DNA of 64,000 nucleotides from Limisphaerales bacterium. Its GTDB lineage: Bacteria; Verrucomicrobiota; Verrucomicrobiia; Limisphaerales; SXTU01. Under the pieces are notes generated by a model that saw nothing but the letters and a program-made list of their open reading frames with translations, did no database searches and was not told the DNA's origin. The stretch is taken from positions 62,001 to 126,000 of the forward strand of contig WRPG01000011.1 in NCBI GenBank assembly GCA_009773355.1. The letters run 5' to 3'. The translations under genes were made by a program, and so were the position numbers. This document shows positions 41,603 through 52,693 of this stretch, in pieces (position 1 is the first letter of the stretch; the number at the start of each line of letters is the position of its first letter).

Positions 41603-41870
41603 TCACGCCCAATACCGGTAGTTCACGTTGGGGAAGAGGTTGTCCAGCCACTCGACACGGGGCGCGGTGTCCTCACCGCGCCGCCCGGTGCATCCCGCCT
41701 GTCTCTCCGCAGGGCTTCGCGTTCAACCTTGTTGAGTCCCAGCGGATCGAAGCGCAGCCGGTAGTGCAACGCGAGCAGTTGGCGCAGCGGCCTCAGCGGG
41801 AACTTCGCCGCCGGGACGGACCGCGCCAGCACCGCGCTGAATTTCGCTTTACGCCGCCTTGCCCAATCCC
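41603..41870 (-). pseudogene. Degraded 3' end of a gene
   Basis: On the minus strand a frame reads LRPLRQLLALHYRLRFDPLG and Leu-Asn-Lys-Val-Glu-Arg-Glu. After a hairpin-like insertion at 41661-41682 a different frame reads Val-Glu-Trp-Leu-Asp-Asn-Leu-Phe-Pro-Asn-Val-Asn-Tyr-Arg-Tyr-Trp-Ala, then TGA at 41603. The Tyr-Arg-Phe-Asp-Pro-x-Gly style recalls the C-terminus of TgpA-like transglutaminases, but this is weak. No start or upstream part survives. It fills the 333-base gap after the TIR-NACHT gene. Confidence 0.35.
41661..41682. repeat. Perfect hairpin GGCGCGGTG-TCCT-CACCGCGCC
   Basis: A 9-bp perfect stem with a TCCT loop, the same loop as in the nested hairpin element at 37386. It sits inside the degraded gene, at the point where its reading frame changes. 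Confidence 0.85.
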
Positions 41871-41884
41871 AAGGATTCACCGCG

Positions 41885-42613
41885 ATGCGCGACCTCCTCA
41901 AACAATCCTTCGCCCTCGTCGGCGTCATCAAGGCGCTGCGGCAGATTCCCTTCGACGTGCGGCGCGCGCTCTGGTGCATCGGGCGCGACGGCGACATCCG
42001 CGAGTATCTCGACAGCCACACGGTGCGGAAGCTCCAGATCGGCGCGGGCTACAACATGCTGGAGGGCTGGCTGAACGTGGACTTCAACCCCTACACGCGC
42101 CAGCCCGGCCAGCTTTACCTCAACGCCACGCGGCGCTTCCCCTTCGCCGACGCCGCGTTCGACTACGTCTTCAGCGAGCACATGATCGAGCACATCTGGT
42201 GGCCCGACGCCCAGACGATGCTCAAGGAGTCGCACCGCATCCTGAAGCCCGGCGGCAAGATCCGCATCTCCACGCCGAATCTCGCCAGCATCGCCAGCCT
42301 GCTCGACCCGCCGCGCACGCCCATCAAGGAGCAATACCTCAAGCTCTCGACGGACAAGCACATCCCGCACGCCATCGGCTACCGGCCCGGCTTCGTCATC
42401 AACAACTTCTTCTGGGACTTCGGCCACTTCTTTGTCTATGACGCCGAGACGCTGGAGCTGGCGCTGCGCACCGCCGGCTTCACGGACATCCAGCGCTGGC
42501 AGCCGATGCAGAGCGACGACCCGAACTTCACCGGCATCGAGTCGCACCAGAAAATCGTGGGCGACGAAGTGAACGTCTTCGAGTCCATCATCCTGCAGGG
42601 CGTGAAGCGGTAG
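41885..42613 (+). CDS. SAM-dependent methyltransferase
   Basis: 242 residues. The class-I methyltransferase core begins at about residue 48 with LQIGAGYNMLEGWLNVDFNP, where the Gly-rich loop and following Asp bind SAM. It continues through FPFADAAFDYVFSEHMIEHI and ESHRILKPGGKIRISTPNL. This arrangement (a loop starting QIGAG and a GWLNVD motif) is usual for predicted methyltransferases in polysaccharide or glycan loci. The substrate is unknown. The short N-terminal helix precedes the core. It is followed by hairpin DNA. Confidence 0.85.
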   Translation: MRDLLKQSFALVGVIKALRQIPFDVRRALWCIGRDGDIREYLDSHTVRKLQIGAGYNMLEGWLNVDFNPYTRQPGQLYLNATRRFPFADAAFDYVFSEHMIEHIWWPDAQTMLKESHRILKPGGKIRISTPNLASIASLLDPPRTPIKEQYLKLSTDKHIPHAIGYRPGFVINNFFWDFGHFFVYDAETLELALRTAGFTDIQRWQPMQSDDPNFTGIESHQKIVGDEVNVFESIILQGVKR

Positions 42614-42681
42614 CGGAGCGCAGGTGTCTAACCTGCGGCCTTTGCGGGTCTTCCAGCCGCCGGTTGGACACCGGCGCTCCG
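42614..42681. repeat. Hairpin element after methyltransferase gene
   Basis: An outer 8-bp pair (CGGAGCGC / GCGCTCCG) encloses CGCAGGT-GTCTA-ACCTGCG and CGCCGGT-TGGAC-ACCGGCG. It begins at the stop codon of the methyltransferase gene and has the same build as the element at 37386-37490. Confidence 0.8.
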
Positions 42682-42751
42682 GCAGAATTTCCCCTTGGTT
42701 CCGCGCGGGGCTTGGAGGTTAATGGCGGCGAACCCGAAACTCGTTCACGCC

Positions 42752-44068
42752 ATGCAAATCCTGAACTCCCGCCGCCATTTCCTCAAGACCACTGCTGCCG
42801 TCACTGCCGCGACCACTTTGCCGCAGTGGTTTCTCGAAGAGTCCGCCCAGGCCGCCGCCACGCCGCCTGATCCAAATGAGAAGTTCGGCGTCGCGCTGAT
42901 CGGCTGCGGCGGGCGGGGCAGGGGAGTGGCCCGCGAGGCGGCGGCGCTTGGCCGGATGGTTGCCGTGTGCGACTTGGACGACGCGAATCTCGCGCAGGCG
43001 CAGAAGGCCTGGCCCGAGGCGAAGCTCTACAAGGACTTCCGCAAGCTGCTGGAGCGCGACGACATCCGCATCATCGTCAACGGCACGCCGGATCACTGGC
43101 ACACGCTGGTGAACCTCGCCGCGCTCAAGGCGAACAAGGACATCTACAGCGAGAAGCCGCTGACGCTGACGATTGACGAGGGCAAGCGGCTGGTGAAAGC
43201 CGTGCGCGACTCGCACCGCATTCTCCAGACCGGCAGCCAGCAGCGCAGCGACAAGAACTTCCGCCTCGCCTGCGAGCTGGTGCGCAACGGACGCATCGGG
43301 AAACTCAAGCATGTGAACGTCTGGCTGCCGCACGGGCGGCGCGAGGGGCCGTTTGAGAAGGTGCCAGTGCCCGCCGGGCTGGACTGGGACATGTGGCAGG
43401 GCCAGACGGCGAAGACGGACTACGTGAAGGAGAAGTGCCACGTCACCTTCCGCTACTTCTGGGACTACTCCGGCGGCACGATGACCGACTGGGGCGCGCA
43501 CCACAACGACATCGCCCTCTGGGGCACGGGCTTCGAGCGCAGCGGTCCGGTGAGGATCGAAGGCCAGTCGCTGGCACCGATGATTCCCGGCGGCTTCACG
43601 GCGGCGAGCGAGTATGCGGTGCTCTACACCTATGCCAACGGCGTTACCCAGCTCACCCGCAGCACGCACGGCAACGGCTGGAACGGGTCCGTCACGGACA
43701 AGACCGCGCAGCAGCACGGTGTTCGTTTCGAGGGCAGTGACGGCTGGATTTTCGTCACGCGCGGGAAGATTGAGGCGAGCCACGGCGATTTGCTCACCAC
43801 GCCGCTGCCTTCAGGGGCGAAGCGGCTTTACGCGAGCGACAATCACATGAAGAACTTCTTCGACTGCGTGCGTTCGCGGCAGCAGCCGATCTGTGACGTG
43901 GAAATCGGCCACCGCTCCGTGAGCGTCTGCCACCTCGGCGTCATCGCGATGCGTCTGGGCCGCGCGCTCAAGTGGAACCCGGCCCAGGAGCAGTTCGTCG
44001 GCGACGCGGAGGCGAACCAGTGGCTGGCGCGCGAGCAGCGGAAGCCTTGGAGTTACGAGATGGTTTGA
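42752..44068 (+). CDS. Tat-exported Gfo/Idh/MocA-family oxidoreductase
   Basis: 438 residues. The N-terminus has the twin-arginine motif SRRHFLK followed by a hydrophobic stretch and an Ala-rich cleavage region, so it is folded before export. The NAD(P)-binding Rossmann loop GCGGRGRGVAR follows (about residue 52), then NGTPDHWHTL and the family EKPLT motif (YSEKPLTLTIDEGKRLV). Such exported sugar dehydrogenases are abundant in Planctomycetes and Verrucomicrobia. The sugar substrate is unknown. I preferred the ATG giving MQILNSRRHFLKTT; in-frame ATG 42722, with GGAGG close upstream, and GTG 42695 are alternatives. Confidence 0.88.
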   Translation: MQILNSRRHFLKTTAAVTAATTLPQWFLEESAQAAATPPDPNEKFGVALIGCGGRGRGVAREAAALGRMVAVCDLDDANLAQAQKAWPEAKLYKDFRKLLERDDIRIIVNGTPDHWHTLVNLAALKANKDIYSEKPLTLTIDEGKRLVKAVRDSHRILQTGSQQRSDKNFRLACELVRNGRIGKLKHVNVWLPHGRREGPFEKVPVPAGLDWDMWQGQTAKTDYVKEKCHVTFRYFWDYSGGTMTDWGAHHNDIALWGTGFERSGPVRIEGQSLAPMIPGGFTAASEYAVLYTYANGVTQLTRSTHGNGWNGSVTDKTAQQHGVRFEGSDGWIFVTRGKIEASHGDLLTTPLPSGAKRLYASDNHMKNFFDCVRSRQQPICDVEIGHRSVSVCHLGVIAMRLGRALKWNPAQEQFVGDAEANQWLAREQRKPWSYEMV

Positions 44069-44073
44069 CCTCG

Positions 44074-45003
44074 TTAATCGCCGGCGCGAATGGTCCACAT
44101 GCCGGTCTGCCGGGTAAGGTTGGTGCCCGTCCCAAGGGTTTTGTCCGGGGACAGCAGGGTGACGCTGCCGTCGCATTGGAGGTAGTTGAACCGGTTGTTG
44201 TGGAAATCCTTGCTCGTTGGCGCGTTGCCGTAGCTGGTGTTGAGCAGATGCCCGCTGGCGGCGCTGACCACGAAGTGGTCGTTGCAGCCGCCGATGTTTT
44301 GCATGCTGATCAGCTCGGTGAAGGCGATGGTGCCCGCCGGATCGTTCAAGGCGCTGTCCCGCAGGCTGTCCTGGTTGCTGGCCCACAGACCCGTGCCGAC
44401 GGGGTCCGCCGGGTTCCAACGGGGATCGGCACCGGCGGAGCCGCCGGCGTAGTTGTTCCAATTGAGTCCGATGCCGGTGGCGTTGCCCGACCCGGGCGGC
44501 CAGTCGCCCGCGAGCGGTCCCGCGCCGCCGATGGACACGGTGCCCATGTTGTGCCGGGCCATGCCGTAGCTGCGCTGCCAGCGGGTGGTGGCGTAGGTGG
44601 CCAGCGCCAGCTTGTCCGACGGGCAGCGAAGCACGTTGAGCTTGATGTTGAAGGGCGGACCGGCGCTGGCGAGCTGGGCCTGCGTGTAATTGCCACCCAG
44701 CTCTCGGTTCAAGAGGTCGTCCCATGAGATGTCCGGGTTCCAGCTTGGCTGTCGCAGTCCAGCGTAGGGAAGCTTGCCGTTGTTGTCCCCGGTGTAGATC
44801 TGCATGGCCACGCCGATCTGCTTGAGGTTGCTGGTGCACAGTGCGGTCTGGCCCTTCATCTTGGCCTTGGCCAGCGCGGGCAGCAGCATGCCGGCGAGGA
44901 TCGCAATGATGGCGATGACGACAAGGAGTTCGATCAGCGTGAACGCACGCGGCTGCAAAGCGCGGATGGATTTGCGACAACTCATGGAGGTTCTGACGTT
45001 CAT
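44074..45003 (-). CDS. Prepilin-type pseudopilin
   Basis: 309 residues. It carries the type IV pilin-like signal [20 protein letters not shown] after a basic leader; Glu at position 5 after the cleavage site is conserved. The mature part matches the Verrucomicrobia/Planctomycetes family with a C-terminal H-X9-DG-type domain ([11 protein letters not shown]). These proteins are processed by PilD and probably form pseudopili or surface structures. Its start overlaps the stop of the lipoprotein gene upstream (ATGA). Confidence 0.9.
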   Translation of the reverse strand: MNVRTSMSCRKSIRALQPRAFTLIELLVVIAIIAILAGMLLPALAKAKMKGQTALCTSNLKQIGVAMQIYTGDNNGKLPYAGLRQPSWNPDISWDDLLNRELGGNYTQAQLASAGPPFNIKLNVLRCPSDKLALATYATTRWQRSYGMARHNMGTVSIGGAGPLAGDWPPGSGNATGIGLNWNNYAGGSAGADPRWNPADPVGTGLWASNQDSLRDSALNDPAGTIAFTELISMQNIGGCNDHFVVSAASGHLLNTSYGNAPTSKDFHNNRFNYLQCDGSVTLLSPDKTLGTGTNLTRQTGMWTIRAGD

Positions 45004-45386
45004 TGCGGGACTTCTTTCACCTCGGGTTGGTTGTTCCGCCCCTTGGCGAGGATGAACTTCATGCCGGGCGAAGGCGCCGGGAACCGTGGGAGCACCCGTT
45101 TCTCCAGCAGTTCCTCAAGGCGCGTGGGCGGGCGGCCCATCTGGGTCACAAACTCCTGCACGGCAAGATTCATCTGGGCGACCGCTGGAGTGGAGGCCTG
45201 AAGCTCCTTGGGCAGTTCCGATCCCGGCGGTGCCGGAGCAACTGGTGCGGCGGGAGCGGACGCGGGGGCACCCGGTGTCGGGGCTGGCGTTGCGCTGGAA
45301 TCGGGAGCCGGCGCGGCAGACCGGCGACGGCAGCCAATGGAACCCAGCAATGTGGCTGACAAGAGGATGACAACAAGTCGGTTCAT
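45000..45386 (-). CDS. Small lipoprotein, Pro/Ala-rich
   Basis: 128 residues. The signal sequence ends in Leu-Gly-Ser-Ile-Gly-Cys, a lipobox, so the protein is probably lipid-anchored at Cys19. A Pro/Ala/Ser-rich linker (20-65) leads to a short C-terminal domain with [22 protein letters not shown], similar to helical domains of pseudopilin-associated proteins in this phylum. It overlaps the pseudopilin gene by 4 bases and should act with it. The start ATG is the only one that gives a signal peptide. Confidence 0.8.
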   Translation of the reverse strand: MNRLVVILLSATLLGSIGCRRRSAAPAPDSSATPAPTPGAPASAPAAPVAPAPPGSELPKELQASTPAVAQMNLAVQEFVTQMGRPPTRLEELLEKRVLPRFPAPSPGMKFILAKGRNNQPEVKEVPQ

Positions 45387-45442
45387 TTGAGCGGAGTCAA
45401 TTTGCTCGTCCGAATCTGCCCCGTCAATTTCGGCCTGCTCCG

Positions 45443-47635
<2,193 letters not shown>

Positions 47636-47746
47636 GGCGGCAGAGTGGCAGAGGGAAACGCGGATGCCACGCAAAAAGGCGGAGCCTCAGCGCGGCGCGT
47701 TTGAATTTCGCTTTTCCGGGCCGCCCGTTGCTGTTCCCCTTGGCGC

Positions 47747-48076
47747 ATGTCCGAAAGCAACGAACCGAAGTCCGGCAACCCAGACCTGTGCGCCACCATC
47801 TTCTCCGGGTCGGTCGCCATGGTCGGCGTCTGCCTGACCGTCATCGGGCTGTTCAAGGTCGTTACCTCGGTGAAGCAGGTCAGCACGCTGGGCGATGACC
47901 TGCTGGCGCTCGATGGGTTGCTGTTCTTGGTCTCGGCCCTGTTGTCCTACTGGGCGATGCGGCATCGTGGACGAAAGGAAATGCCGCAGGTTGAGCAAAT
48001 GGCAGACTACGTTTTTCTGGCGGGGCTGGTGCTGATGGTCGTGGTCGGCGCGCTTATCACCTACGCGGTGGTTTAA
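47747..48076 (+). CDS. Small three-pass membrane protein
   Basis: 109 residues with a short polar start and three membrane segments (about 20-40, 50-68 and 88-107). I do not recognise it. It lies 111 bases from glgB on the opposite strand and converges with the NUDIX gene. The Gly-Leu-Phe-Lys-Val-Val and Trp-Ala-Met-Arg-His segments resemble small unknown membrane proteins without a named role. Confidence 0.6.
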   Translation: MSESNEPKSGNPDLCATIFSGSVAMVGVCLTVIGLFKVVTSVKQVSTLGDDLLALDGLLFLVSALLSYWAMRHRGRKEMPQVEQMADYVFLAGLVLMVVVGALITYAVV

Positions 48077-48092
48077 GGCGCGCCGATGCGCT

Positions 48093-48653
48093 TCAGGGCT
48101 TGGCCGCTTGCTTCCGCCGCCAGAGGTCGAAGTGGTAGAGCGCCACGACCACCAGCGCGTGCTGAATCTTTCCTGACGCGACCAGCTCCGGCAGTTCCGC
48201 CACCGGCACGAGGTGCGTGTGGATGTCCTCGCAACTGTCGAACTCCACGCCGTGCGCGAGCCGGCAGTTGCGCACGAGCAGCGTGTAGCAGGTGTTCGAC
48301 ATGATGGCGGGGTTGGGAAAGATCTGGCCGATGATTTCCGCCGAGTCGCCCTCGTAGCCGGTCTCCTCGCGCAACTCCCGCTGGCCGCCGAGCACCGGCG
48401 AAGTGTCGTCTGAGTCCATCACGCCGCCGGGGATTTCCAGTTCGACGGTGTCCGAGCCGTGGCGGTATTGCTCCACCATCACCAGCTTGTCGTCGGGCGT
48501 GACGGCGATGACGTTGACCCAGCCGCGCGTGTCGAGGACGAAGAAGTCGTGTTCCGCTCCCGTGCGCGGCGAGCGCTTCACATCCGTGCGCACGGTGAAG
48601 ATGCGGAAGTCCGCGAGCTGCTTGGAACTGAGGACGGGCCACTTCTTAATCAT
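48093..48653 (-). CDS. NUDIX hydrolase, ADP-sugar pyrophosphatase-like
   Basis: 186 residues. It cleaves nucleoside diphosphate derivatives such as ADP-ribose. The Nudix box is present as GGVMDSDDTSPVLGGQRELREETGY (split over two lines of the fold): the RELREETG part is canonical, while the first part has Asp for the usual Glu and one extra residue. The upstream sheet MVEQYRHGSDTVELEIPGG is typical of ADP-ribose pyrophosphatases. The start MIKKWPVLSSKQL fits the family. Its sugar substrate is not certain. Confidence 0.87.
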   Translation of the reverse strand: MIKKWPVLSSKQLADFRIFTVRTDVKRSPRTGAEHDFFVLDTRGWVNVIAVTPDDKLVMVEQYRHGSDTVELEIPGGVMDSDDTSPVLGGQRELREETGYEGDSAEIIGQIFPNPAIMSNTCYTLLVRNCRLAHGVEFDSCEDIHTHLVPVAELPELVASGKIQHALVVVALYHFDLWRRKQAAKP

Positions 48654-48985
48654 GGCGGTGGAGCATCGGCGGGCAGCGTGCGAAAGGAAAGTTGAGAGTT
48701 GAACGGCCCTGGATTGGGGACTCAGATCACGAACAGCGTGTCGCGCGGTTTCTCCCGCTGGGCGAGGGGAGACGCCGCCCGCGCCAGAGCGAATCGCTCC
48801 CTTCGGTCCACCGCACAGGTAGGGTGCGCTGGGGACAGACGCGTCCTACCAAGCGGCTTTCTCTCCTGCCTGCTTTCCTGATTAACTCTTTCCCCTCCTC
48901 GTCACAGGCATATGTGCGAGACGGGTCGCTCCAATCGCTGAAGCCGGTGCTGCCGCCAATGCCGCGCACGGAGCAGCGGCAGCGG
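48654..48985. other. 332-base gap without a recognised gene
   Basis: No coding frame with family character was found. There is one imperfect hairpin near 48817-48858 (GTAGGGTGCGC...GCGTCCTAC), in the same style as the dispersed hairpins elsewhere, and a T-rich stretch near 48870-48895. Confidence 0.5.
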
Positions 48986-50815
48986 TTACTTCTCCTCTTT
49001 CTCGTCGGGGATGTCCAAGTCCGGCTGTCGGCGCATGAGGTAGATGGCCAGGTCGCGATGATGCGGAGCGAACCAAGCCTCGGCCAGGGAAAGATGGACC
49101 ATGAGCCGATAGTTGTCCGCGAGGGGATGTTCGCCATCGTCGTAGGAGGGCGGTGGATCGGGCTTTTCCTTCACGGCCACGTCGCCCTCCCCATCCGCGT
49201 CGTCCTCGTCCTCGGAGTCGCTTTCCCACGGCGGAGGCGGCAGGGGCAGGGCGTCGCCGGGGGCGAATTCCTCGGGCTTGATGGTCATGCCTTCCTGTTT
49301 CTTGAGTTCGTAGCGGTGGAGACGCTGGAGGTATTCCTCGCGTTCGCGCCGGCGGTTCTCCCATTCGGCCTGCTCCTGCGCGTCCCGGAATTTGCGCTCC
49401 ATTTCCTGCTGCGCGGGCGTGGCCTTGAGGGGCGGAACCTTGAGGCAAATCATGATCTGGCCGTGATATTCGCGGCGCAGACGGGTCATGGCCACGCGGA
49501 ACCAATGCACAATCTCGGCGAACCGCTCCACGACGCCGTAGGATTCCACCGTGGCGTGAAAGGAGCGGCTTGCGGCGTCGGCTCCCACCTCGCCCCAGTC
49601 AGGATCATCCAGCCCTTCGCTGACGACGCGGGTCAAATAGCGGCTCAACCACGCGCCCTGACATTGGCAAAGCCCGACATCCGGCAGATCAAACTCGCCG
49701 GGTTCGGGGACCGGGGCGGGGCGGGGCGGATGATGCTTCCAAGGGGCGATGGCAAACTTCAAGGGCGGCAGGACGCGCGGCGTCTCGGCGAGCAACTGGT
49801 CTTCCCACGAGGGCAGGCCGGCATTGATGGCGGCGGCCTCGGAGGTCAGCGGGTCGCCTTCACCGACATGGAGAGTGCGAAGGTGCGGGCAGTCGGTGAG
49901 CGGCGAGAGATCGCGCGGGGCAATGGGCACGACGCGCCTTTTATGCCCGAGATCAAAGGAGATGAAGGTCAGCCGGGGGACGCGGACCAGCGGCGAGACA
50001 TCGCGCGGCTCATCGGCATGGCAGATGAAGGAAGTCAGGTGTGGCAGGTCCGCCAGCGGGGCGAAGTCTCGCACGCGGGCTTCGAGGGTGAGATTACGGA
50101 GCCGGGTGAAGGCCGCGATGCCGTCGAGCCGTTCCACGCCATTGAGGGTGAGAAACTCGACGGCGGGAAGCTGGGGCAGATCATGGACGTTGCGCGCGGC
50201 CAGTGGCTCGCAGAGGAGCGAGCCGCACCGCACGTTGGGCCACGAGATGCCAGGCGGAAAGGCCAGCAGGTTGCCTTTGAGCGAAATGGTTTCGAGCTGG
50301 GCGAGCTTTTCCAAGCCGGCAAGCGCCGGCCAGTTGCGTTCCAGATCCAAACTCAGCGCCCGAAGCTGGTGGAGGCGGCCCAGTTGACCCAGGTCTTCAC
50401 ATAGCATGCTGCTGAAGCTCAGCTTGCGCAGACGCGGCAGATCGAACAGCGGACTGAGGTCCACCAACTCCGCCCGCATCAGCCGGAAGTCCTCAATCGC
50501 GGGGGCAAAGCGGAAGACTTTGAGATCGCGAACTGGCCGTTCGTCATAGCCGCAGTAATGATTCCAGGACTTCAACTCGGGCAACACCTCGGCGGTGCGA
50601 CGAAGACTCTCTTCGCTGTAAGTGGGCTGGTAGGCTGGATTCAAGGCGCGTTGCCGTTTCCGTTCGATGCACGCATCGTAGGGATCCTGGCGGTAGATCT
50701 TATGTCGCCACCGCCAGGTGGGGATGCATTCCTCGACGAGCAGCTCCGTGGTGTAGCGTTCCTCCAGCGTGCGGGCGTCATCCAGCGTCCAGCGAACAAA
50801 TACCTCGGGGTCCAT
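48986..50815 (-). CDS. Leucine-rich-repeat-like protein with acidic C-terminal tail
   Basis: 609 residues, no signal peptide, cytoplasmic. Residues 110-330 form a series of leucine-rich strands of the LxxLxxLxxL type (DLSPLFDLPRLRKLSFSS, LGRLHQLRALSLDL, LADLPHLTSFICHAD) as in LRR proteins. The C-terminal third has an Arg/Glu-rich coiled stretch (REYHGQIMI, then EWENRRREREEYL), then a Pro-rich and very acidic segment (Asp/Glu/Ser). A Met-Asp-Pro-Glu-Val-Phe start begins the protein. The function is unknown; LRRs usually mediate protein binding. Confidence 0.6.
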   Translation of the reverse strand: MDPEVFVRWTLDDARTLEERYTTELLVEECIPTWRWRHKIYRQDPYDACIERKRQRALNPAYQPTYSEESLRRTAEVLPELKSWNHYCGYDERPVRDLKVFRFAPAIEDFRLMRAELVDLSPLFDLPRLRKLSFSSMLCEDLGQLGRLHQLRALSLDLERNWPALAGLEKLAQLETISLKGNLLAFPPGISWPNVRCGSLLCEPLAARNVHDLPQLPAVEFLTLNGVERLDGIAAFTRLRNLTLEARVRDFAPLADLPHLTSFICHADEPRDVSPLVRVPRLTFISFDLGHKRRVVPIAPRDLSPLTDCPHLRTLHVGEGDPLTSEAAAINAGLPSWEDQLLAETPRVLPPLKFAIAPWKHHPPRPAPVPEPGEFDLPDVGLCQCQGAWLSRYLTRVVSEGLDDPDWGEVGADAASRSFHATVESYGVVERFAEIVHWFRVAMTRLRREYHGQIMICLKVPPLKATPAQQEMERKFRDAQEQAEWENRRREREEYLQRLHRYELKKQEGMTIKPEEFAPGDALPLPPPPWESDSEDEDDADGEGDVAVKEKPDPPPSYDDGEHPLADNYRLMVHLSLAEAWFAPHHRDLAIYLMRRQPDLDIPDEKEEK

Positions 50816-51033
50816 GGGGCGTCACTCTGCCAAAATGGCCGCTTACTGGCAAGTCGCCCACGGGTAGTCGCCCACGGGTAGTGCCCGCCGGCGAAGGGGT
50901 CTGGCAGGCTAAGGAATGTGGCGGATGCAGGCGCTTCCATCATTCGACAAAGAGGAAATACACAGCAGGCCCAAAGGCGAAGAACAGGGGAGCTGGGGTG
51001 ATCGTGATGACTCAAGGCTGAAGGGATTCAAGG

Positions 51034-51693
51034 TTGGCGAGCCTCTGCAGATACGATACAGGCCGAAAGCGCATTACCGCCGTTGCATTGAGCGACTGCT
51101 TCTTCGCCTCCACCCTCAGCGACTCCCAGCTCGGTCATTCAGTGGTTTACTTCGAGCCGGAGCAGCGCTGGTTCTATCTGGAGCCTCGCGACGACCTCTA
51201 CCACCCCACCACGGAGGCCAAGCTGATGACATTGCTCTCGGCGCTATTGGTCCGATGCGCGGAGGAGATGCCTGCCGGTGTGGATAAGGTGAACCTGTTC
51301 GTGAAGTTCCGGGCGGACGAGACGCTGCGGGCAGTCGTGAAGAAGGCCCGCTCGGTGTTGGCAGCGGAGGCAACTTTCTTCTCCCCCACCAGCCCGAACC
51401 GGCGCATTGAAGGTGAGGAGCAGCACGGGCAACTGGCGAGGCAGTTCATTGGAATGGCGATCAAACCCCAACGCGGCCACCTCTTGTCCGTAAACGACTG
51501 CTATGCTGGGTTTGCCGGCTTCTGCCGAAACAACGGGGTGGAGCCGGTGGCAAGGAAGGCTTTCAGACAACTGGTCGCGGACATCATCAAGGAGGAGTTC
51601 GGCGTGGGGTTACGTGCCGACCTCAAGGACTCCGAGGGTCGTTATTTGCGTGGCTGGAAGGGGCTGGCGGTGGAAGAGGCTGGGCGTGGGTGA
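51034..51693 (+). CDS. Unknown protein, primase-C-terminal-like end
   Basis: 219 residues from a TTG start; an in-frame stop at 51019 rules out anything further upstream, and the true start could be a later codon. Residues 150-215 (LSVNDCYAGFAGFCRNNGVEPVARKAFRQLV and the following Gly-Val-Gly-Leu-Arg-Ala-Asp end) resemble the small winged domain that closes plasmid or phage D5/P4-type helicase-primase proteins. I cannot call a function from that alone. It may be a fragment of a larger mobile-element gene. No sharp ribosome-binding site is seen. Confidence 0.45.
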   Translation: MASLCRYDTGRKRITAVALSDCFFASTLSDSQLGHSVVYFEPEQRWFYLEPRDDLYHPTTEAKLMTLLSALLVRCAEEMPAGVDKVNLFVKFRADETLRAVVKKARSVLAAEATFFSPTSPNRRIEGEEQHGQLARQFIGMAIKPQRGHLLSVNDCYAGFAGFCRNNGVEPVARKAFRQLVADIIKEEFGVGLRADLKDSEGRYLRGWKGLAVEEAGRG

Positions 51694-51819
51694 CAGGCAA
51701 ATCCGACCTGCCTGTCGTGCCTGTGCCTCAGAAACCGCCTGCCCGGGACTCGCCTGCGACCCTCAGCACAGGCGGTCGCCAGCCAGTCACCGGTCTGTTC
51801 GCCGACGCAGGCAGGGCAT

Positions 51820-52227
51820 CTACACTTTGAGCCGGCGCAACAGCTCTGCCGGCTTGATGATTTCGATTCCAAACGGCTTGCCCATGTCGAGCAGGTCTTT
51901 GTCGTAAGCCGTCACGATCCGGGCTCCTGCGCCCAGCGCGCACGCCAGAATCGGATCGTCGTTGCGGTCTCGCGAACGCTGCTTGCCCAATGGCGCTGGT
52001 TCGATGGTCCGCACGTTGGCCAGATACCAGTTCAGCATCGGCTTGGGGTCATGGGGAAACCTGCCAGCCGCCGTCAGTTCCCTCGCCTTGACCCGTGCCT
52101 CGGCGATGGTCTCGGCCGTGGCGTAGGCGATCAACCGCCGCCGGGCCACCATGACGAGGCACTGGTAGGCTTCACCACGCCAGCCAATGCCAGCCAGAAC
52201 CACGCTGGTGTCGAAGACGATTTTCAC
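51820..52227 (-). CDS. PIN-domain toxin
   Basis: 135 residues. PIN ribonuclease of the toxin type (COG1569-like): the N-terminal acidic residue in VFDTSVVLAG (Asp6), conserved Glu in ETIAEARVKA (about 39-43), and NDDPILACALGAGARIVTAYDKDLL, which supplies the remaining acidic residues (about 88-113). Such toxins cut RNA and are neutralised by the antitoxin encoded upstream. Its start overlaps the antitoxin stop as ATGA. Confidence 0.88.
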   Translation of the reverse strand: MKIVFDTSVVLAGIGWRGEAYQCLVMVARRRLIAYATAETIAEARVKARELTAAGRFPHDPKPMLNWYLANVRTIEPAPLGKQRSRDRNDDPILACALGAGARIVTAYDKDLLDMGKPFGIEIIKPAELLRRLKV

Positions 52228-52478
52228 TTCGACCGCCGTGAGGAGCGGCGCAGTCGGGACAAGTCACGCATGATCTCGGCCGGCGGCTCACCCACGGGCG
52301 CTTCCTTCATCGCTTCACGGACAGCCGCCAGGTCTTCCTCAATGCGCTGCTGGCGCCGATGGCGGAGGAGATCGCGGACGTATTCGCTGAAGTTGCCGAA
52401 TCCGCCTGTCGCCATGTCGGTTCGGGCGAAGGCGTCGAGTTCATCGGTGAGGGCGATGTTGGCAGTTTTGGTGGCCAT
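52224..52478 (-). CDS. ParD/CopG-like RHH antitoxin
   Basis: 84 residues from ATG 52478 (a GTG/ATG 24 bases further upstream also lies in frame). The ribbon-helix-helix motif is at the start: ANIALTDELDAFARTDMATG and NFSEYVRDLLRHR. The C-terminal part has a Glu/Arg-rich helix. It would bind DNA at the operon promoter and the toxin with its C-terminus. It is the first gene of the pair. Confidence 0.87.
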   Translation of the reverse strand: MATKTANIALTDELDAFARTDMATGGFGNFSEYVRDLLRHRRQQRIEEDLAAVREAMKEAPVGEPPAEIMRDLSRLRRSSRRSK

Positions 52479-52693
52479 GCCGACAAGGTAGCCCCCAACC
52501 ATTAGTTGTCAAACTTTGCCATCGACCTCCCCCTCCCATCCTGCTGTTGTGGTCGTTTCGGTGGGATAATGGAATGACAGGAACCGGCGCTTAAGTCTGA
52601 AGCGTTGCCCCTCCCGCCAGCGAGCCACCCCAGCGTCTTCACTGACCTAGGCTGTTTCGTTCAACAGCAATCCCCCCATCAGAAAGGTCTCCC

